Positions 31,889 through 46,573 of a stretch of DNA of 64,000 bases are shown here, one piece after another. Position 1 is the first letter of the stretch; each line of letters starts with the position of its first letter. Under the pieces are notes generated by a model that was not told the DNA's origin, ran no database searches, and worked only from the letters and a program-made list of their open reading frames with translations. This DNA is from Prinia subflava (taxonomy: Eukaryota; Chordata; Aves; Passeriformes; Cisticolidae). Location: contig NC_086247.1 in the NCBI RefSeq assembly GCF_021018805.1, positions 120,949,094 to 121,013,093 of the forward strand, given 5' to 3'. The position numbers were made by a program, and so were the translations under genes.

Positions 31889-34800
31889 GGGAGAATCTCC
31901 AGGGGCTAGGGGTAGTTAGGATGCTTTTTTAATGAGATATTTTGTTAAGTATTTTACTTATTCTAAACATCAAAACCTAAGATTCTTTTAAAAAGAGGAA
32001 GGGAGTAATGTCAGGAAAAGGCATAAATAATTACTTAAATTTCTTTGGGATGAGGTCTTCTGGCAACAGAAACATGACATAACATTTTGCAAGAGGAGTG
32101 ACCATTGTTTTAAGACAATTAGGCCCATTCCATTCTTGTCTGTAATTTTCCATGGATAGTTATATCTAAAGTGACAGTTTCTTCACCTCTGCAAGGAACA
32201 TAGTGTTGCAAAAATGAGGCAGCAAAATAATCCTGCCTTCTTTTAAAAGTCAAGAATGTTTTAAAACAGGGCAGTGACCACCCATTCTGGCAACATATTC
32301 TGTAAAAATGTCCATGTTGAGTTCTGAAAAGTCACTAAATGCTTCATCTTGTGCGGCTGGAAAGAGCTGTGAATATCTGTGCCATGTAATACTTTGTGCT
32401 GGGAACTTGACTCTTAGTTTTAATATGAAACAGCCTTGTGCTCAGTTGCATATGCCAGCTGCTGAAGGCTGCACTAGGCAGCAGTGCAAGCCCTCCTGTA
32501 TGGGGTTGGGAGGGAAAAATCTGACTTTCTGCCTGGGACCACAAGGAATCCAGTGCTGGCTCAGCTGGCCAGATGCTCAGAGAGGTGGCGAGCAGAAAAC
32601 AGAGGGTTTGACACCAGCTCTTCAGTAGGGCGTGCAAAGCCAGCCCAGCTGCATCCCTGCCAGGAGAGGCGAAGCCTGAACAGGTAGTGGTGCTGGGAAA
32701 AACCTTTACAAGCTGAAAAGGATCTGCTGCTGTCCAAGACGGGAGGCTGTGCTCAGCTGTTCTGGGCTGGGAGCTACTCACTGTCCGCATGTGGTGGTAC
32801 CTTCACAATGGTCGACTTTACAAGATGCAAAAACTGACTCTGCTCATGGGTCATCAGCTCATATTGGCTAATAAAATCCACACTCTTCCCACAGGCACTA
32901 TTGGTCAACGTGCCTCTGTGGTTATAGCTGCATAAAACGGTACCACACTGTTTGCTGCAGCTGTACGTTGGGGAATGACATTTAAATTTGCCCATAAAAG
33001 ATCCATTACTTTACAGCAATATTAAAAGAAACCATTTATAAGTGTTAAATCTTTATTTAAATATAATCCTTACCATGTGTTGGGTGGAAAAAGGCAGCAG
33101 CCTGTAACATAAGAAAGGTATACTCAGTATGTGGGGCTTTAAAACGGTTTCATTTTCCAGATATTTTGTGGGGAGAGGGAGGTCTGTTTTGGTTGGGGGG
33201 AGTCCAATCTCTGCCTGGCTAAACCATGCAAGCAATTTTCTATTTATTTATTTATTTGATCATTCAGAAGCATGATGTTTGGCATACTTATGTGTCTGAG
33301 CTCTGGCATATGAAGGAACTGAAGGAGTGAGCTCTTCTGCTCCCTGCCCCACCCACCCCAAGTACCACCTAGTGCAGGGTCTATGGTCAAGCAAGTGGAA
33401 GTACCTGTGCCCTCCCCATATCTCCTCATTCTGTCATTCCTGATCTGTGTGTTGGTTCATCACTGGTGCTGTGTTCATCACTGGTGCTGTGTTCACTGTA
33501 CCTTCCATGCTATCTGATCTTCCTCTAGCACCAACGCTGCCTCGTTTTCCTGTGTTGACATCTAGTGCTCCGCTGCTAATACTCCGTGATGGATTGCTCC
33601 AAAAGCCACCTTAAGCTCTTGCAAACCTCTTGCCAAGGCTGCCAGACAAGGCAAGAGCTCACAGCCAGTGTTGGTGGGATCAGGCTGGAATCCCACCGTT
33701 AGCAGGGGCAGTGGGAGGGGCGGGGGGAGCACAGCTGGAGCAGCAGCTGTGCAGTCACTGCATGCAAGGGCCTGAGCAGCACCGCCTGCCCCTGCCATGG
33801 CCTGCACTGCCCCTCCAGAAAAACACAGCCACCCACTGCTGCTTGCTTCCTCACCCTTCCTCCCCACTCGCTCTGCCTGCAGCCTCACTGACATTTTTAT
33901 AAAACTGGTTTTCACCAGGAAACTTGGGTTTGACATCATCTCTGAAAACTTCCTTCTTTTGGGAAAGTTTCAACATTTTTGTCGAGAAAGAGAAGAAAAA
34001 CTCAGTCAAGCCAAAACATTTGTGTGAGAAACAAAAATTTTTTTGAGAGGAAACAGATGCTGTATTTTATGGTTTGTGTTTTTAAAATTATTATTATTTA
34101 TTTCCTGATTTTTTTAAAGGAAAACCTGACCTATGGTTTTTTCCTTTGTGCTTGTCAAATTTTTTGCTCAAGAAAAGTGAGCAAAAGAAAAATTTGGTCA
34201 TCTTTTCTTTTGGCTGTCAATACTACTGGAGACAACTCAAGTAGAGAGACAGAAGAGGGAAGAGCAAGAAGGAGTCTTGCAGCCTTTTCCTCTTTAAAAC
34301 ATTGATTCAGAAGAGTGCAGAGATTTCTTCAGAACCTGTCTTGCAAAATACAGCAGTGGCCTTTTTATTTTTTCCAGGACAACTCCAGGACAACTGAGAA
34401 GATCTTTTCCTGTTGATCCAAATAAATCATATCCTGCTAATCTAATTCATACTGAGATATTAGAAAAAACAGGCAGATCCTGTTATCTTGAACCAGCTTA
34501 TCCTATGTAAATATTCAGCTAAAAATTTGTGTACAGCAACACTGTCATTTTTACTTAGCATGGCAAATCTTGACAACATATTAACCAATTTTTTTTTCCT
34601 CAGCATCCACATCTGAAAACATTTTCATTCCTGACCAGAAAATTAAAAAAATCCATGGCATGCAGTATGAAGAATAACTTATCCCAGATAAAACACAGGG
34701 TGGAATGATAGGAAGCAAGAAAAATAATTTTTGTCCAGTGTTCATTCTGTAGTGATGCATTTGTGCTGTAGGATTTTTCCATGCTTTTCATGTAGCATTT

Positions 34801-37800
34801 TTCTTTTTGTTTATATCTTACAAATATTACAGCAAATGAAGGGAGAATAGCAGATAGGGTGAAAAAAATTACTTATCTGTATTTGTATTTAGAATTGGAA
34901 CAGGATGTAAACATGGGAAAATAGTAAACCTCGTTAAGCGCCATGCATGATAGTAAAAGGCATTCCCTAATGCAGTGTTGATAAAAGCATTGTTAACTTT
35001 TTGTGTGATAAATTCTTATGCTGGAATAGCCCTCTGTTACACAGTCAGCACAAATCAGTGGCAATCTTTGGGCTGGGCCTCACATCCAAGAATGGGTCTG
35101 CCAAAATCATTGCTGTTACTTCAGATTAAGGCCACAGTAACTGAGAACAGAATCTGATCCACAGTCCCAGCTCATATTACTGCAAGAGGAGTAAATCTTG
35201 TTAAGTATGTGTGGGGGTTTCTGCCTGATTTTGCGGGTTCCCTCCAATATTCCAGCCACTGTTCCCTTCACCTCTGGTTGCATGGCAGTTATTCCCATCA
35301 ACAAGACACAATGGATGTGCTGTGAAGGGGCAGAGTGGAACAGCGATTAAATCTGCCCTTGCAAATACATCCAGTGCCTTCAGGAAGATTAATCTGAGTG
35401 AAGTACGTGAAAAGCTGGAAAAGCCTCCATATACTTTTGAATGCACATATTCATTTGCAGCAGATTGCTGTTCCTCTGGTGCCCTGTAAATCCTTGAGGA
35501 ATGCAGCTGAGGTCTGGGATCTTCTACGAAGGGATTTGGAGAGTTTGTGAACAGAAAAATGGAGGATTTGTCTGACTTTTATAAATCTGACAGTTTTAAT
35601 ATACTTTTATAGAGAAATTGTTAGTCATTCACATATTAATAAAACTGTGCAGCTTGAGAGAATCCTCCATGAACCAACCATGTCCTATTAGCCATGGCTG
35701 TATTCAATATTTAAAAGTTTTTACCATAAAATTTGGATCAATAATTTTCAGACAAGAAGTTTTCTCATTAACTCTTCTTTATTTATTACTTGTGACTGGC
35801 CACATGGCATGGCTTTGCCTCCTTACTGAAATAACAGGGATGGGAGAATGATAATTACAAATTACAAATAATGGTTTTCTGTATTCATGCAGAACCAGTG
35901 GCCAAAAATCTCGATAAAGAGGAGTCACACTGAAGTAACGCAGCTCATATTCAAAATGTGGAAGTGGATTTTCTTTGCTTCATGACCCCTATGTCCTGTG
36001 CAAAACAATCTCCTTTGGTTTTTGGTGGAATGGGCTAATTTAATTCTTATTAATCCAGGTACAGTAGTGAGCATGATTCAGAGATGAGGGGCAATCCAAA
36101 TACTCAGACTTCAGGCCATTTTGTGTTCCCAGTCTGTTGGAGCTATGCATATAGTCAGGAATATTAGCTGAAGAATAGATTGCAGACACCTTTAGGAAAA
36201 ATGCTGTGAGAATTCTGATATTGCTGAGTTAAATTCTTTCTCATTTTTTAATGTCAAACCAATTCTTGTTGCAGATCTTGGGGCATTTGCTCTGTGGGGT
36301 GCCATGAATGTAACAGAAATGCACAAATTCTGTTTAGTTTAAACTTCCATTAGCATGGTATATTTTTTACTGTGTATCACTGTTTCTCAAGCCAGTTTTC
36401 CAGTCATGACAGAAAAACAAAACAACTGTTGGGTAACAAATCTCAGAAATGTGAAACTTGTATTTTTTTGACAAAGCAGAGTGCATTTTGGGACAGACAG
36501 TGATGATTTGTAAATATGTCCCTGTTTTGGCACAGCTGTCACAGAGAGACTTCAGATTCAGACTTGAATTTCAGGGCAAACATGAGAAGGAGGGAAATCC
36601 AGAGCACTCAGTAATCCAGAGGGCTTTTCTGGCACTTTAGAGAGGTGTGGGATCCCATAACTCAAGCACTGGGGGAAAGAGTATTTCCTGGTTTCTCCTG
36701 TAGAGGCAATTCTACTTCATACAAATCGCTGAGGATGTCCTGAAGCAGGACACTGAATGTGAGATATTGTGATTCTGGGAGAGTGTCTGCATCAGTATTC
36801 CAACACAACGTTACTCGCAAGCATGCAAAGAGGGAGAAGAGTTGAAGTTATCTTCTGCCTGAAATGGAATGAGAACATTTTTGAAACATTTTGCTTTCTC
36901 AGTGTATGAATGAAACATTTTTTGCCCATTTCCACTGATGGAGACTGACCATAAAAGCAGTGCAGGACCTGTAAGCTGACACCAATTCAAGGCACTAACA
37001 TTTTCATAGAAATGAAAAAATAATTATGGGAGAGGTCTTCTTACAATTCTACTCCCTCTTGCATTGTAAGGTGCTGTGTTGAGACAAGGAGCTGCTGCTT
37101 CTCTGTTCTGTTGATTTTCTGCACTGTATTTCTGAGTATTTCTGTATTTCAAGCTACCTCTGACTGTCCTTTAGAACAATGTATTTTTTCTGCTGCATTT
37201 CTGAGTTGTCTAAGCATAGAGACAGACTTAAATTCATTTGACTTGTCAGAGGAAAAAAATAGTTGTCTTCTCCTGACTTGAATATAGCCTACAGTTTAGG
37301 TTTTTTAATAGGAATAACTAACAAAAAACATGTTGGTAGAGTTGTGGTGGTAGGAGGTTTTTAAATTTTTTTTTCTTCTTTTTTTCTTTAGTTCTCTTTA
37401 GAGCTTTGGCTTTCATCTAGAGATTTTTTCCCTGAACTGAATATTTTAAAATTGAGTTTGACTAATGACCTTTCAGAAAAGTCAGACCATTTGTCATCTT
37501 GCATGAGAGAATGTAGCTGGTTGTAGTCAATTTTATTTTGAGATTTATTTAGAGGGTGGTTTTATTTTTTTTTTTTTCTCATGCTGCTCACAGAAACCAT
37601 TTGAATCTCATTCCCTTGAGGAGAAAACAATAAACATAGTTTTGATCACTTGTTAATATGACTATCTTCCTGAGATGCAGACACAAATATGCTTGGTACA
37701 TGTCTGTGGACATGTACTTTTGTGCCTCATCTGACAGAATGGAAAATGGTCATGCTGCCAACTGCTTTTCAGGATGAGCCCAAGAAATAGTGAAGATTTA

Positions 37801-40800
37801 TTGCACAAAATCACTTGTAGAAATGCTGCCTTTCTATAGAGATGTTTTTCTTCCTGTTCATATTGTTGCAGATGATTTGCATAATTGTTGTTTATCACAT
37901 CTGATGTACCCCACTATACATAATTATGTATATGGTTTGCACTACTGAAAAAAAAGAAATGGTGGAAGCTGAAATTGTGTGGAGTATTTGAGCCATTGCA
38001 CATGTATTATTTGACCTTGGATTACTGTGAATTTTTAGGAAATGGCCAGCAAGTCTTGGTATGCAGTGGATAAAGCACTAGCTTTGCTCTTTGAGTATTT
38101 TTATTAGAAATTTGGATCATGGTTCAAAGCAGAACTAGAGACCTAAATGAAATGAGTCAGTGTTTTCATCTGAGCTCCCCAATGGACAATAATCCAGATC
38201 ATAAAATATACCACTTAAACTTTGGCAGTCTTCTGTTCTCAGGAAGCTTTATTGCTTTGTATTACCTTAACTCAAAGATAGTCCTTCCAGGACTCAGTTC
38301 AAGCTGAGGTTATTCGAAGAACAAAGTTTGTATTTCTAACTAACTGGTCTGTAAGCTCTAATAGGGTTACAAAGCAAACTCACATACCTTTCTGTTGTAT
38401 CTTGATGCAATTTAGCTGTTTGGCAGGAAGGAGTGTCAACCCCTTCCCTCTGTACCTCCAGCATGGAGCCAGAATGAGGTGGGGAGACCTCAGGAAAATT
38501 AGTCCTTGATTCCCTGGAGCCAGAACCCTTCTGATATCATCACTGGTGGCTCAGATACTTTAAAGGAATTCAGGTCAATTTGTGATCGATGACTGCAGAA
38601 GGTCACAGCTGACAGCAGTGTGTTTTTGATGCTCAGCTGTGTGCCCACGGCCCTGCACCCCAAGGGGACACGGCTGTGTCACACGGGCCAGTGGGGCAGC
38701 CCCAGGGCCACAGGACCCACGCTGAGGCAGGACAGCTGAATACCAGGAAGGGCAGCAAAAGTGCCCACAGCTCCTCTGGGTTTACGTGATGTAACTGGAG
38801 CAGTATTTTAGCTCTCAGGATTGAGTGCTGGCTGCATTTTGATGTCATGAGTGCGAGCTATTTTTCATGCTTTGATAACAAAAGTGGTGCCTGACTTCAA
38901 AGGAAATCTGGCTTGGAACATCCTGTAGCATCTCAGAGTCAAATGTGTTATCAATATAGACACCTTTTCCTGAAGATTGATCTAAGGCATGATAGTCCCT
39001 CCAAAACAAAAGGCATGGATGCATTGTGAATTAAAATTTGACGTGTATCCATGCACACCAGAAATAAGGGGAAAAGGTTCATGCAAATATCATGGATTGT
39101 GGATGGATCCCATCCAGGTGAAATTCCTTCTGGTTTTTTTAAGTGTAACAACAACTGACATTAGTAGCATTTTTTTACCCTGAAGGTGAAACACTTTTCA
39201 TACTGTAGCTTAAAACCAGCTCTGAGTTACATAAGTGTAAATCTGTGCCAAATAACTCCGGTGAGGCCAGTGGAGTTACTGAGGATTTACACGGGTGTAA
39301 TTCTGAGCAGAGTTTGACCCTTTGTGGATATAGATATGCACTCAATTTATTGCACTATTACCCTGCAAGCAGGTATGCAGGCACATCCACTGGGGAAGGG
39401 AAAATATAAGTCCCAACTACAGGTCATTTCATATCCTTTTCCTCAGGCTTGCTGCATTTCCAAATCAAAACTCACAGGCAGAACAAATCAACTTGAACTA
39501 GTGGGTAATAACTATGCAAGGCCACTTCAGCTTCAGCTCTGTTCAAGGCAAAGTGGGCTGTCTTTGCTCCTAGAATATTCTTTTACACTTTGTCTCCTTA
39601 CCCAGCTGTAGGCTTACCTTGATCAGGGCTGTGATGGCAGGAACTGGGTAGCTCTTTTTGTGCTGGGTTTTCATGGCATCTTGCTATGTCTGTGTGTGAA
39701 TGAGTGACTCTAAGTGTAGATGCACACACAGAGGGGTGTTGTGCTTGAGATGGCACCTTTGACAATCCAAAATAATTTGTATATATGTGGGTGTCTGGGT
39801 GGGTCCTTACTGAGAGAGATTCGTACAGAGCCAGGGTGTACAGCAGGTTCATTGCTTATCATTTGATACTGATTCAAGGCTGTGTGCTGCCACAGTGGCT
39901 ACATCACAACATTTTTAGGAAGAAGTGCTTTAAGTGAAATGATGGGATGAATTGTAGGCAAGTGGCATATTATAGGAAAGCAGCATATGGAAACTTAAAC
40001 TGGAGTTTGACCAGCATGCCTGGACAATGTAAAAATGAGTCAGCAAATGTTTACAGAGAGTAAGTAATCCTGATTCTGTTTTTACACTTTCATTAAAATG
40101 AAGACATTTCCAGCAGATTATAGCCTCTTTCTTAAACAATAGATTTAAATAAAAGCTAGTTACTTTATGTCCTGACTCATTAACATTTTTAATTTTGGTC
40201 ATGTCTCTTCATGGTGTACTTTCCCCCTTGCAGTTCATCCTCTCTCTCACTCACTTTTGCTCACCGTGTGCCAGGAAGGCTTTTCCTCCTCACAGTCCCA
40301 CAGTTTCTAGGTTATTGTATTTCTGCCTGGAACAGCCAACAGGCCTCACCCAGCTACCAAAATGGTGGAAAAACTACTTGAAAGTTTCCCTTTCCATGCC
40401 TTGTTTAACCCTGAAAGCTCATGTGGCTGAGGCACAACACTGCCAGAAAAATTTGGTGATCTTTACTTGGGTGAACTTTTATGCTTTCTGAGGTTGAGAG
40501 AAGAGCAACATTTACTGCACCAGGTTTTGCTCTGGTGGGGCAACTCATGATATTTTGCTCTTGAGATGTTGGGCAAAGCTTGGCTATGTGCTTACACTGC
40601 TGTCTGAAAACCAGAAGTCTCAAATTAATTCCTCAGGAAAGTCAAGAAACATGACTTTTCCTTCTAAAACAACTGAAACCACCCCTTTCCCTTCCCTCTT
40701 ATTTTTGTTCTTGCTTTTTAAAATTGTTCTTTAATATCCACTTTAGCAAGTTTTAGAATAAGAGTCACCTTTCAAATATTAAAAATCAGTTAAAAAATGG

Positions 40801-41423
40801 AAAATTTTCATATCTGTACAGAACTAAGTTAGTTCCTTTTTGCCTATATGGGTGAAATATCTAATGCCATCCTTACCCTGTGTACATAAAGTGAACTTCA
40901 CCAACTGTTTTATTAGCTTCTCAGCTTGAAAGGAGCACTCTGGTGCCCGGGGCCAAAACTGTCTGATTTTCCCACAAATCAGGTCAATCTTGTACCAGAG
41001 TCCTTAATTCCTAAGTAAATTGTAGACAATTTATTAGTGTCATGACTAATCCAGATCTATTATCTTTAAATCTTTGTAAGAAGAGGGAGATGCTGTATAA
41101 GCTTCTCGGAATTTGAGTTTGGATAATTCATCTTCCACCAAAAGAGCACATTTTCTTTAGTTATAGAAAATAGAAAAAATAGATACAGATTATTTAAAAT
41201 AGAAAAAACCTTTAATTTCTTTTTTTCAAATGTCAGTTTTCAAAAGTACTAACAAACCAGTTTGGGATTTGCACTCACCTTTCCTTCAACTTGGTAAATT
41301 TGTACTTTTCCTTTGTATTTTTTTTGTCTTTTGTATATTCCCTCTTCTGCCAGTTTTCAAGACAAGACATGGAAGGAAAAATTATGAAGGGAAGAGAAGT
41401 GGAGTGGAAAAACACAAGAATAA
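31889..41423. other. Long non-coding stretch, nothing identified
   Basis: Mostly AT-rich. Two small GC-richer patches occur at about 33610-33880 and 38640-38760, neither dense enough in CpG to be called an island. Open frames on both strands in these patches are not recognisable proteins. Confidence 0.5.
33455..33496. repeat. 18-bp tandem duplication
   Basis: GTTCATCACTGGTGCTGT occurs at 33455-33472 and 33473-33490, followed by the first bases of a third copy. Confidence 0.9.
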
Positions 41424-41610
41424 AACCTAAGGGAAGGAAGGCGCAGAAGGAAGGAAGGAAGGTGCAGAAGGAAGGAAGGTGCAGAAGGAAGGAAGGTGCG
41501 GAAGGAAGGTGCAGAAGGAAGGTGCAGAAGGAAGGTGCAGAAGGTGCAGAAGGTGCAGAAGGTGCAGAAGGAAGGGAGGAAAGAAGGAAGGAAGGGAGGA
41601 GTTTGAAAGG
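41424..41610. repeat. Purine-rich nested minisatellite
   Basis: Built from GGAAGG and the 9-mer GAAGGTGCA in units of 9, 13 and 17 bp, with the number of GGAA steps varying between copies. It appears to have evolved from a (GGAA)n tract by repeated insertion of the GTGCA step. Translations across it are artefacts. Confidence 0.88.
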
Positions 41611-41667
41611 AAGGTTAAAATCAACTTTTTGAGGCACATTTTTGAAAAGTAAAATAAAGTTAGGTAC

Positions 41668-43084
<1,417 letters not shown>

Positions 43085-43142
43085 ATTTTATTTTATTTTA
43101 TTTTATTTTATTTTATTTTATTTTATTTTATTTTATTTTATT
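43085..43142. repeat. (TTTTA)n pentanucleotide microsatellite
   Basis: About 11-12 perfect TTTTA units, followed by decayed variants such as TTTCG. Confidence 0.95.
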
Positions 43143-45044
43143 TCGTTTCGTTTAATTTCATTTTTAAAATTTATTTTAACTTACTTTATCTTAGTGGTCT
43201 CAAAGGCTGGAGAAAGACTCAGAACTTGGAGCATTTCCATTTAATTCTGCTTGCAGCACTTCATGCTTCTAAGTACAAACATCAGAAGGACTTTGCATGG
43301 AACCATTGCATCAGGCAGGATACTGGGGCTTACTGCACTTCAGAGAGTGAGATGGATTCATCTGTGTGTCTGACACAGCCTTGCTGCAGCCATGACTACA
43401 TGAGTGTATAAACCTTTGTCTGTTTAGGAGTGATTTTTAAGGCTTTCTTAAACACAAGACAAACCCCACATCAGCAGTGTTCACCCTTGGGTGTGGCATT
43501 ACTTGGTACAGCTAACGTTGCCTGAAAAGCTCTGCAGATTTCTCTTGGAATATATTTCTGTTGAGTGTTATCTTCAGAAGTGTGTCTTTTACACCATATT
43601 CCTCCCCCAGGTATCACATTTGTATGAATCAGGCTGTTCCATGCCCTCATTTGGGTACACAAGAAATGCAGGGAGTTTAGAACTGGTCCCGTGGGTTGAT
43701 AAAATGCAAAGGGTTTTATAAACACAGAGCACAGACAGACATCCTTCCTTTGGTATTAGGGCTTAAGGCTCTGCAAGGCAGGGAGAGGGTTAAGGCTTCA
43801 GCAGCTGTGAAGCAGCTGGGAGGAAGAGGGCAGAAATGGGGCTCAGAGCAAGGCTGCCAGAGCACCTGGGAGCTGATCTGCCAGCGAGCAGCAGCAGTGA
43901 CTGTGAGCAGGGCCTGGATGGGGTGAGGGTGCCACTCAGCGGGGCATGAGCCCCCAGAAGCCTCACAGCGGGGTCCTGGTCAGTGATGAGGGAGCAGCTG
44001 GCATGGTGAAGATGGCAAAGCTGATGCTTGTTGTGATGCAACAATAGTGTTTGATTTTTAGGCTTGAGAAAAAGTGCTAGTACACCAATTAGAGTTAATC
44101 CCATTTCAGTGCTGACACATTGTTGTGACAGGTATAGACTTCTTGGATTGGACAAAACAGCTACAACTTTGTATTCTTGTATCCTTGAGAACTTCCTGAT
44201 TGGGAAGGACCTGCCTACTTCCAAGGGATTAATTAAAAAATTTATGTGGGTCTGTTACCACCAGCAGTGGCTCCTAAGCTTTTTCTTAATGACAGTGATA
44301 GTCTGGGCTGTTGTCAGGCTGGTGATCCTGTTGAGGCTTGCAGCCCTTTGTCCACAAGCCTCTTGTCAGGCTCAGGACAGAGACAACCTCAAAGCCCATT
44401 AGATGCCACTCAGCCAAACGGGTGTCTTATAAATCCTCCCACTAGGTGCAATTTGAGCTCTGTGTTGTAGTTCCCTGGTGTGTTTGGCTACCTGCAGCTT
44501 GAGTGAAGTGACACAAGCTCTGGGACCATTCCTTACAAGGAATGCATCTCTTGCTCTTGGGCAGGTTACTCAGGCTGGGGGGCTTACTTCTGGCTACTTG
44601 TTTCTACCTTCCCCCACTACAGCAGGCTCTACTCCTGTCCAGTAAAGAGATAGTTTGAGATTGCTTGTCTTGAGAGCTATTTTTCCATGTTTAAAGCTGA
44701 CTATTAGGCATTTTGAGAACTTGGTCCTTGCTTTGGAATTTCTGGTTTCTAGTTTCTGGACAAATCTATTTACAATGCCTCTCTGTCTATGCAGAGACTT
44801 TTGGTTCAGCCAAAGCCTCTGCTTCTTGCTGCTATTTTGTCCTTTCTGGGACATTCAAGGTGTCTGCTGTGTAAGCACATAAATGTGCACAAAGTGTAAC
44901 GTTGTGTAGAAAACATGAGGATTTTCAAAGGAATGGCTTCTGTAGTCTACTTGAAGGTTAGAAAACAGCTAAGCCTCCAATTATAATAAATTGCTCACTG
45001 ATTTTTTTTGTTTTGTTTTTATGATATATTTATATATTTTTCAG
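43143..45044. other. Non-coding stretch, possibly intronic
   Basis: No gene recognised. If the candidate exon at 45045 is real, this is the end of its upstream intron. The sequence becomes T-rich over the last 45 bases before that exon. Confidence 0.4.
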
Positions 45045-45106
45045 AAGCAGAGGTCCCCCTGACAGCTTCGAAAGAAGCTGTGTCAGTTGTTATTTCAAGT
45101 CATCAG
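45045..45106 (+). other. Candidate internal exon (62 bp)
   Basis: The left edge is a T-rich tract ending TTTTTCAG and the right edge is CAG followed by GTAAGTATG, which matches the vertebrate donor consensus almost perfectly. Two of the three frames are open. One of them ends on a codon boundary and continues open into the second candidate at 46546. I do not recognise the short peptide. It could be a coding cassette or a non-coding RNA exon. Only the splice signals support it. Confidence 0.35.
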
Positions 45107-46545
45107 GTAAGTATGTTTTCTAGAGAGAAGGTTCATGGGGAATGGTAAAGAAAACCCCAGCCTGTTTGGAACAGGACAGGTGACCAAAGCCATGCAGCAC
45201 AGCCTGGAACCATGGTGCTACTCATGGGTAACCCAGAGCATTACCTGTGGGACTTCTCACGGTGCTGTGTGCTGGAAGGATTGCACTGTTTGGCCACAAA
45301 TGACTAATGTTGTGCATTAAAAAAATGCAGAGCCTCCATTTGAGCGCCTTTAATGAAATGTTTGGGTTTTGTTAAACAGGGAATGCTTTCCCAGGAATTC
45401 AGAGCTCAGATGATCTCTCCCAGTCAGGCTGGAGACATGGGGTGGGGTTGGCAGTGCAGGAGGCCAGGTGCAAGCACTCGGTGCTCATAAACAACCTCCT
45501 CTGTTGGACTGCAGGCGTGTTTCATCCGAGCAGCAAGTACAGAGTCCAGGCTGCAGCCTCCCCGGGCATAGGGGATTTGAATGCAGAGGCTCAGGCTGGA
45601 ATAAATGCTATGCCAAGCACTTCTCCAGTACTCTTTCCAGCAGTAGGAAAATGTTGCTCACGTCGTTATGAAGTGTGTGTACACATTCTAAAGGGTTTGG
45701 TTGAGAAAGAAACCAGAAGACACCAAACGCGTATTTATATAAAACCGTTCCCTGAGTTAAGAGACGTCAGATATAAATTGTCAATGTTTATACTCCTAAA
45801 CATGAAAGGAAAGAGCCTTTGGCTTAAATATTCACCAGGCAAGTTGAATCCTTGCAGTTCCAAAGGAGGAGCAGTTCTCCAGCAGAGAGGTTTTTGGGGA
45901 ACATCAGCTGGGTATAGCACGATGCTGACTTGACTGCTCTGGAGCAGGGCTTGGTGTTGCTGTCACTGTGCCACAGCTGCTGTGGGCACTGTTAAAGCAC
46001 AGCAGGTCTGTGCGTTGGTACCCTCTCATCCTGCACAGTCCCTCCTGCCCAGAGGCATGTGTGGCAGCAGGCAGCTGCTGGCAGCTTCTCTGTGTGCCCA
46101 GGGACAGTGGGCAGGCAGGCTGCTGCCCTGCCAGCAGCACACGGCTGAGCCCCTGTCACACTGCCCTGGGCACTGGGCTCGCCCCGGGGCAGGGAATGCT
46201 GGCCAAACCAGTGTGCTGGCCAAACACGGGTGCTTACAGTTAAAGAAAACAAAATCAATGAACGTGAGCTCCATCAAGGTGCTTAGTTTCCACTCAGAAG
46301 ATATTCCAGACCCGAATACACTGCAGACAGGCACTTAACCACCTGGATTCATATGGGAAGAAGGCAGTAGGTACTTATGCTTACCTTGCTGGAGGTGCAG
46401 TTTCTGGGGCCAAACAGTTTATGTCCAATGCCTCCTTGCAGTCCTGTTTATTCTCCTTCTGATTTAAGCTGTATTAAAGGTAAAACCAGACTGTCAGTGA
46501 ACATACAGTGGTTTTCACACAATATCTGTCTCTGTTTATTTGCAG
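45107..46545 (+). other. Interval between candidate exons
   Basis: 1439 bp. An open frame of about 186 codons runs from just after a TAA at 45373-45375 to 45933, preceded by a weak acceptor-like TTAAACAG. It has no recognised domain. 45960-46230 is GC-richer. If the flanking exons are real, this is an intron. Confidence 0.25.
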
Positions 46546-46573
46546 TCCAGCACAGCAAACAGTGAATTCTTAG
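46546..46573 (+). other. Candidate microexon (28 bp)
   Basis: Preceded by a pyrimidine-rich tract ending TTATTTGCAG and followed by the moderate donor TAG/GTAATGTG. With the 62-bp candidate it sums to 90 nt, a multiple of three, and one joint frame is open. Evidence is limited to splice signals. Confidence 0.22.
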
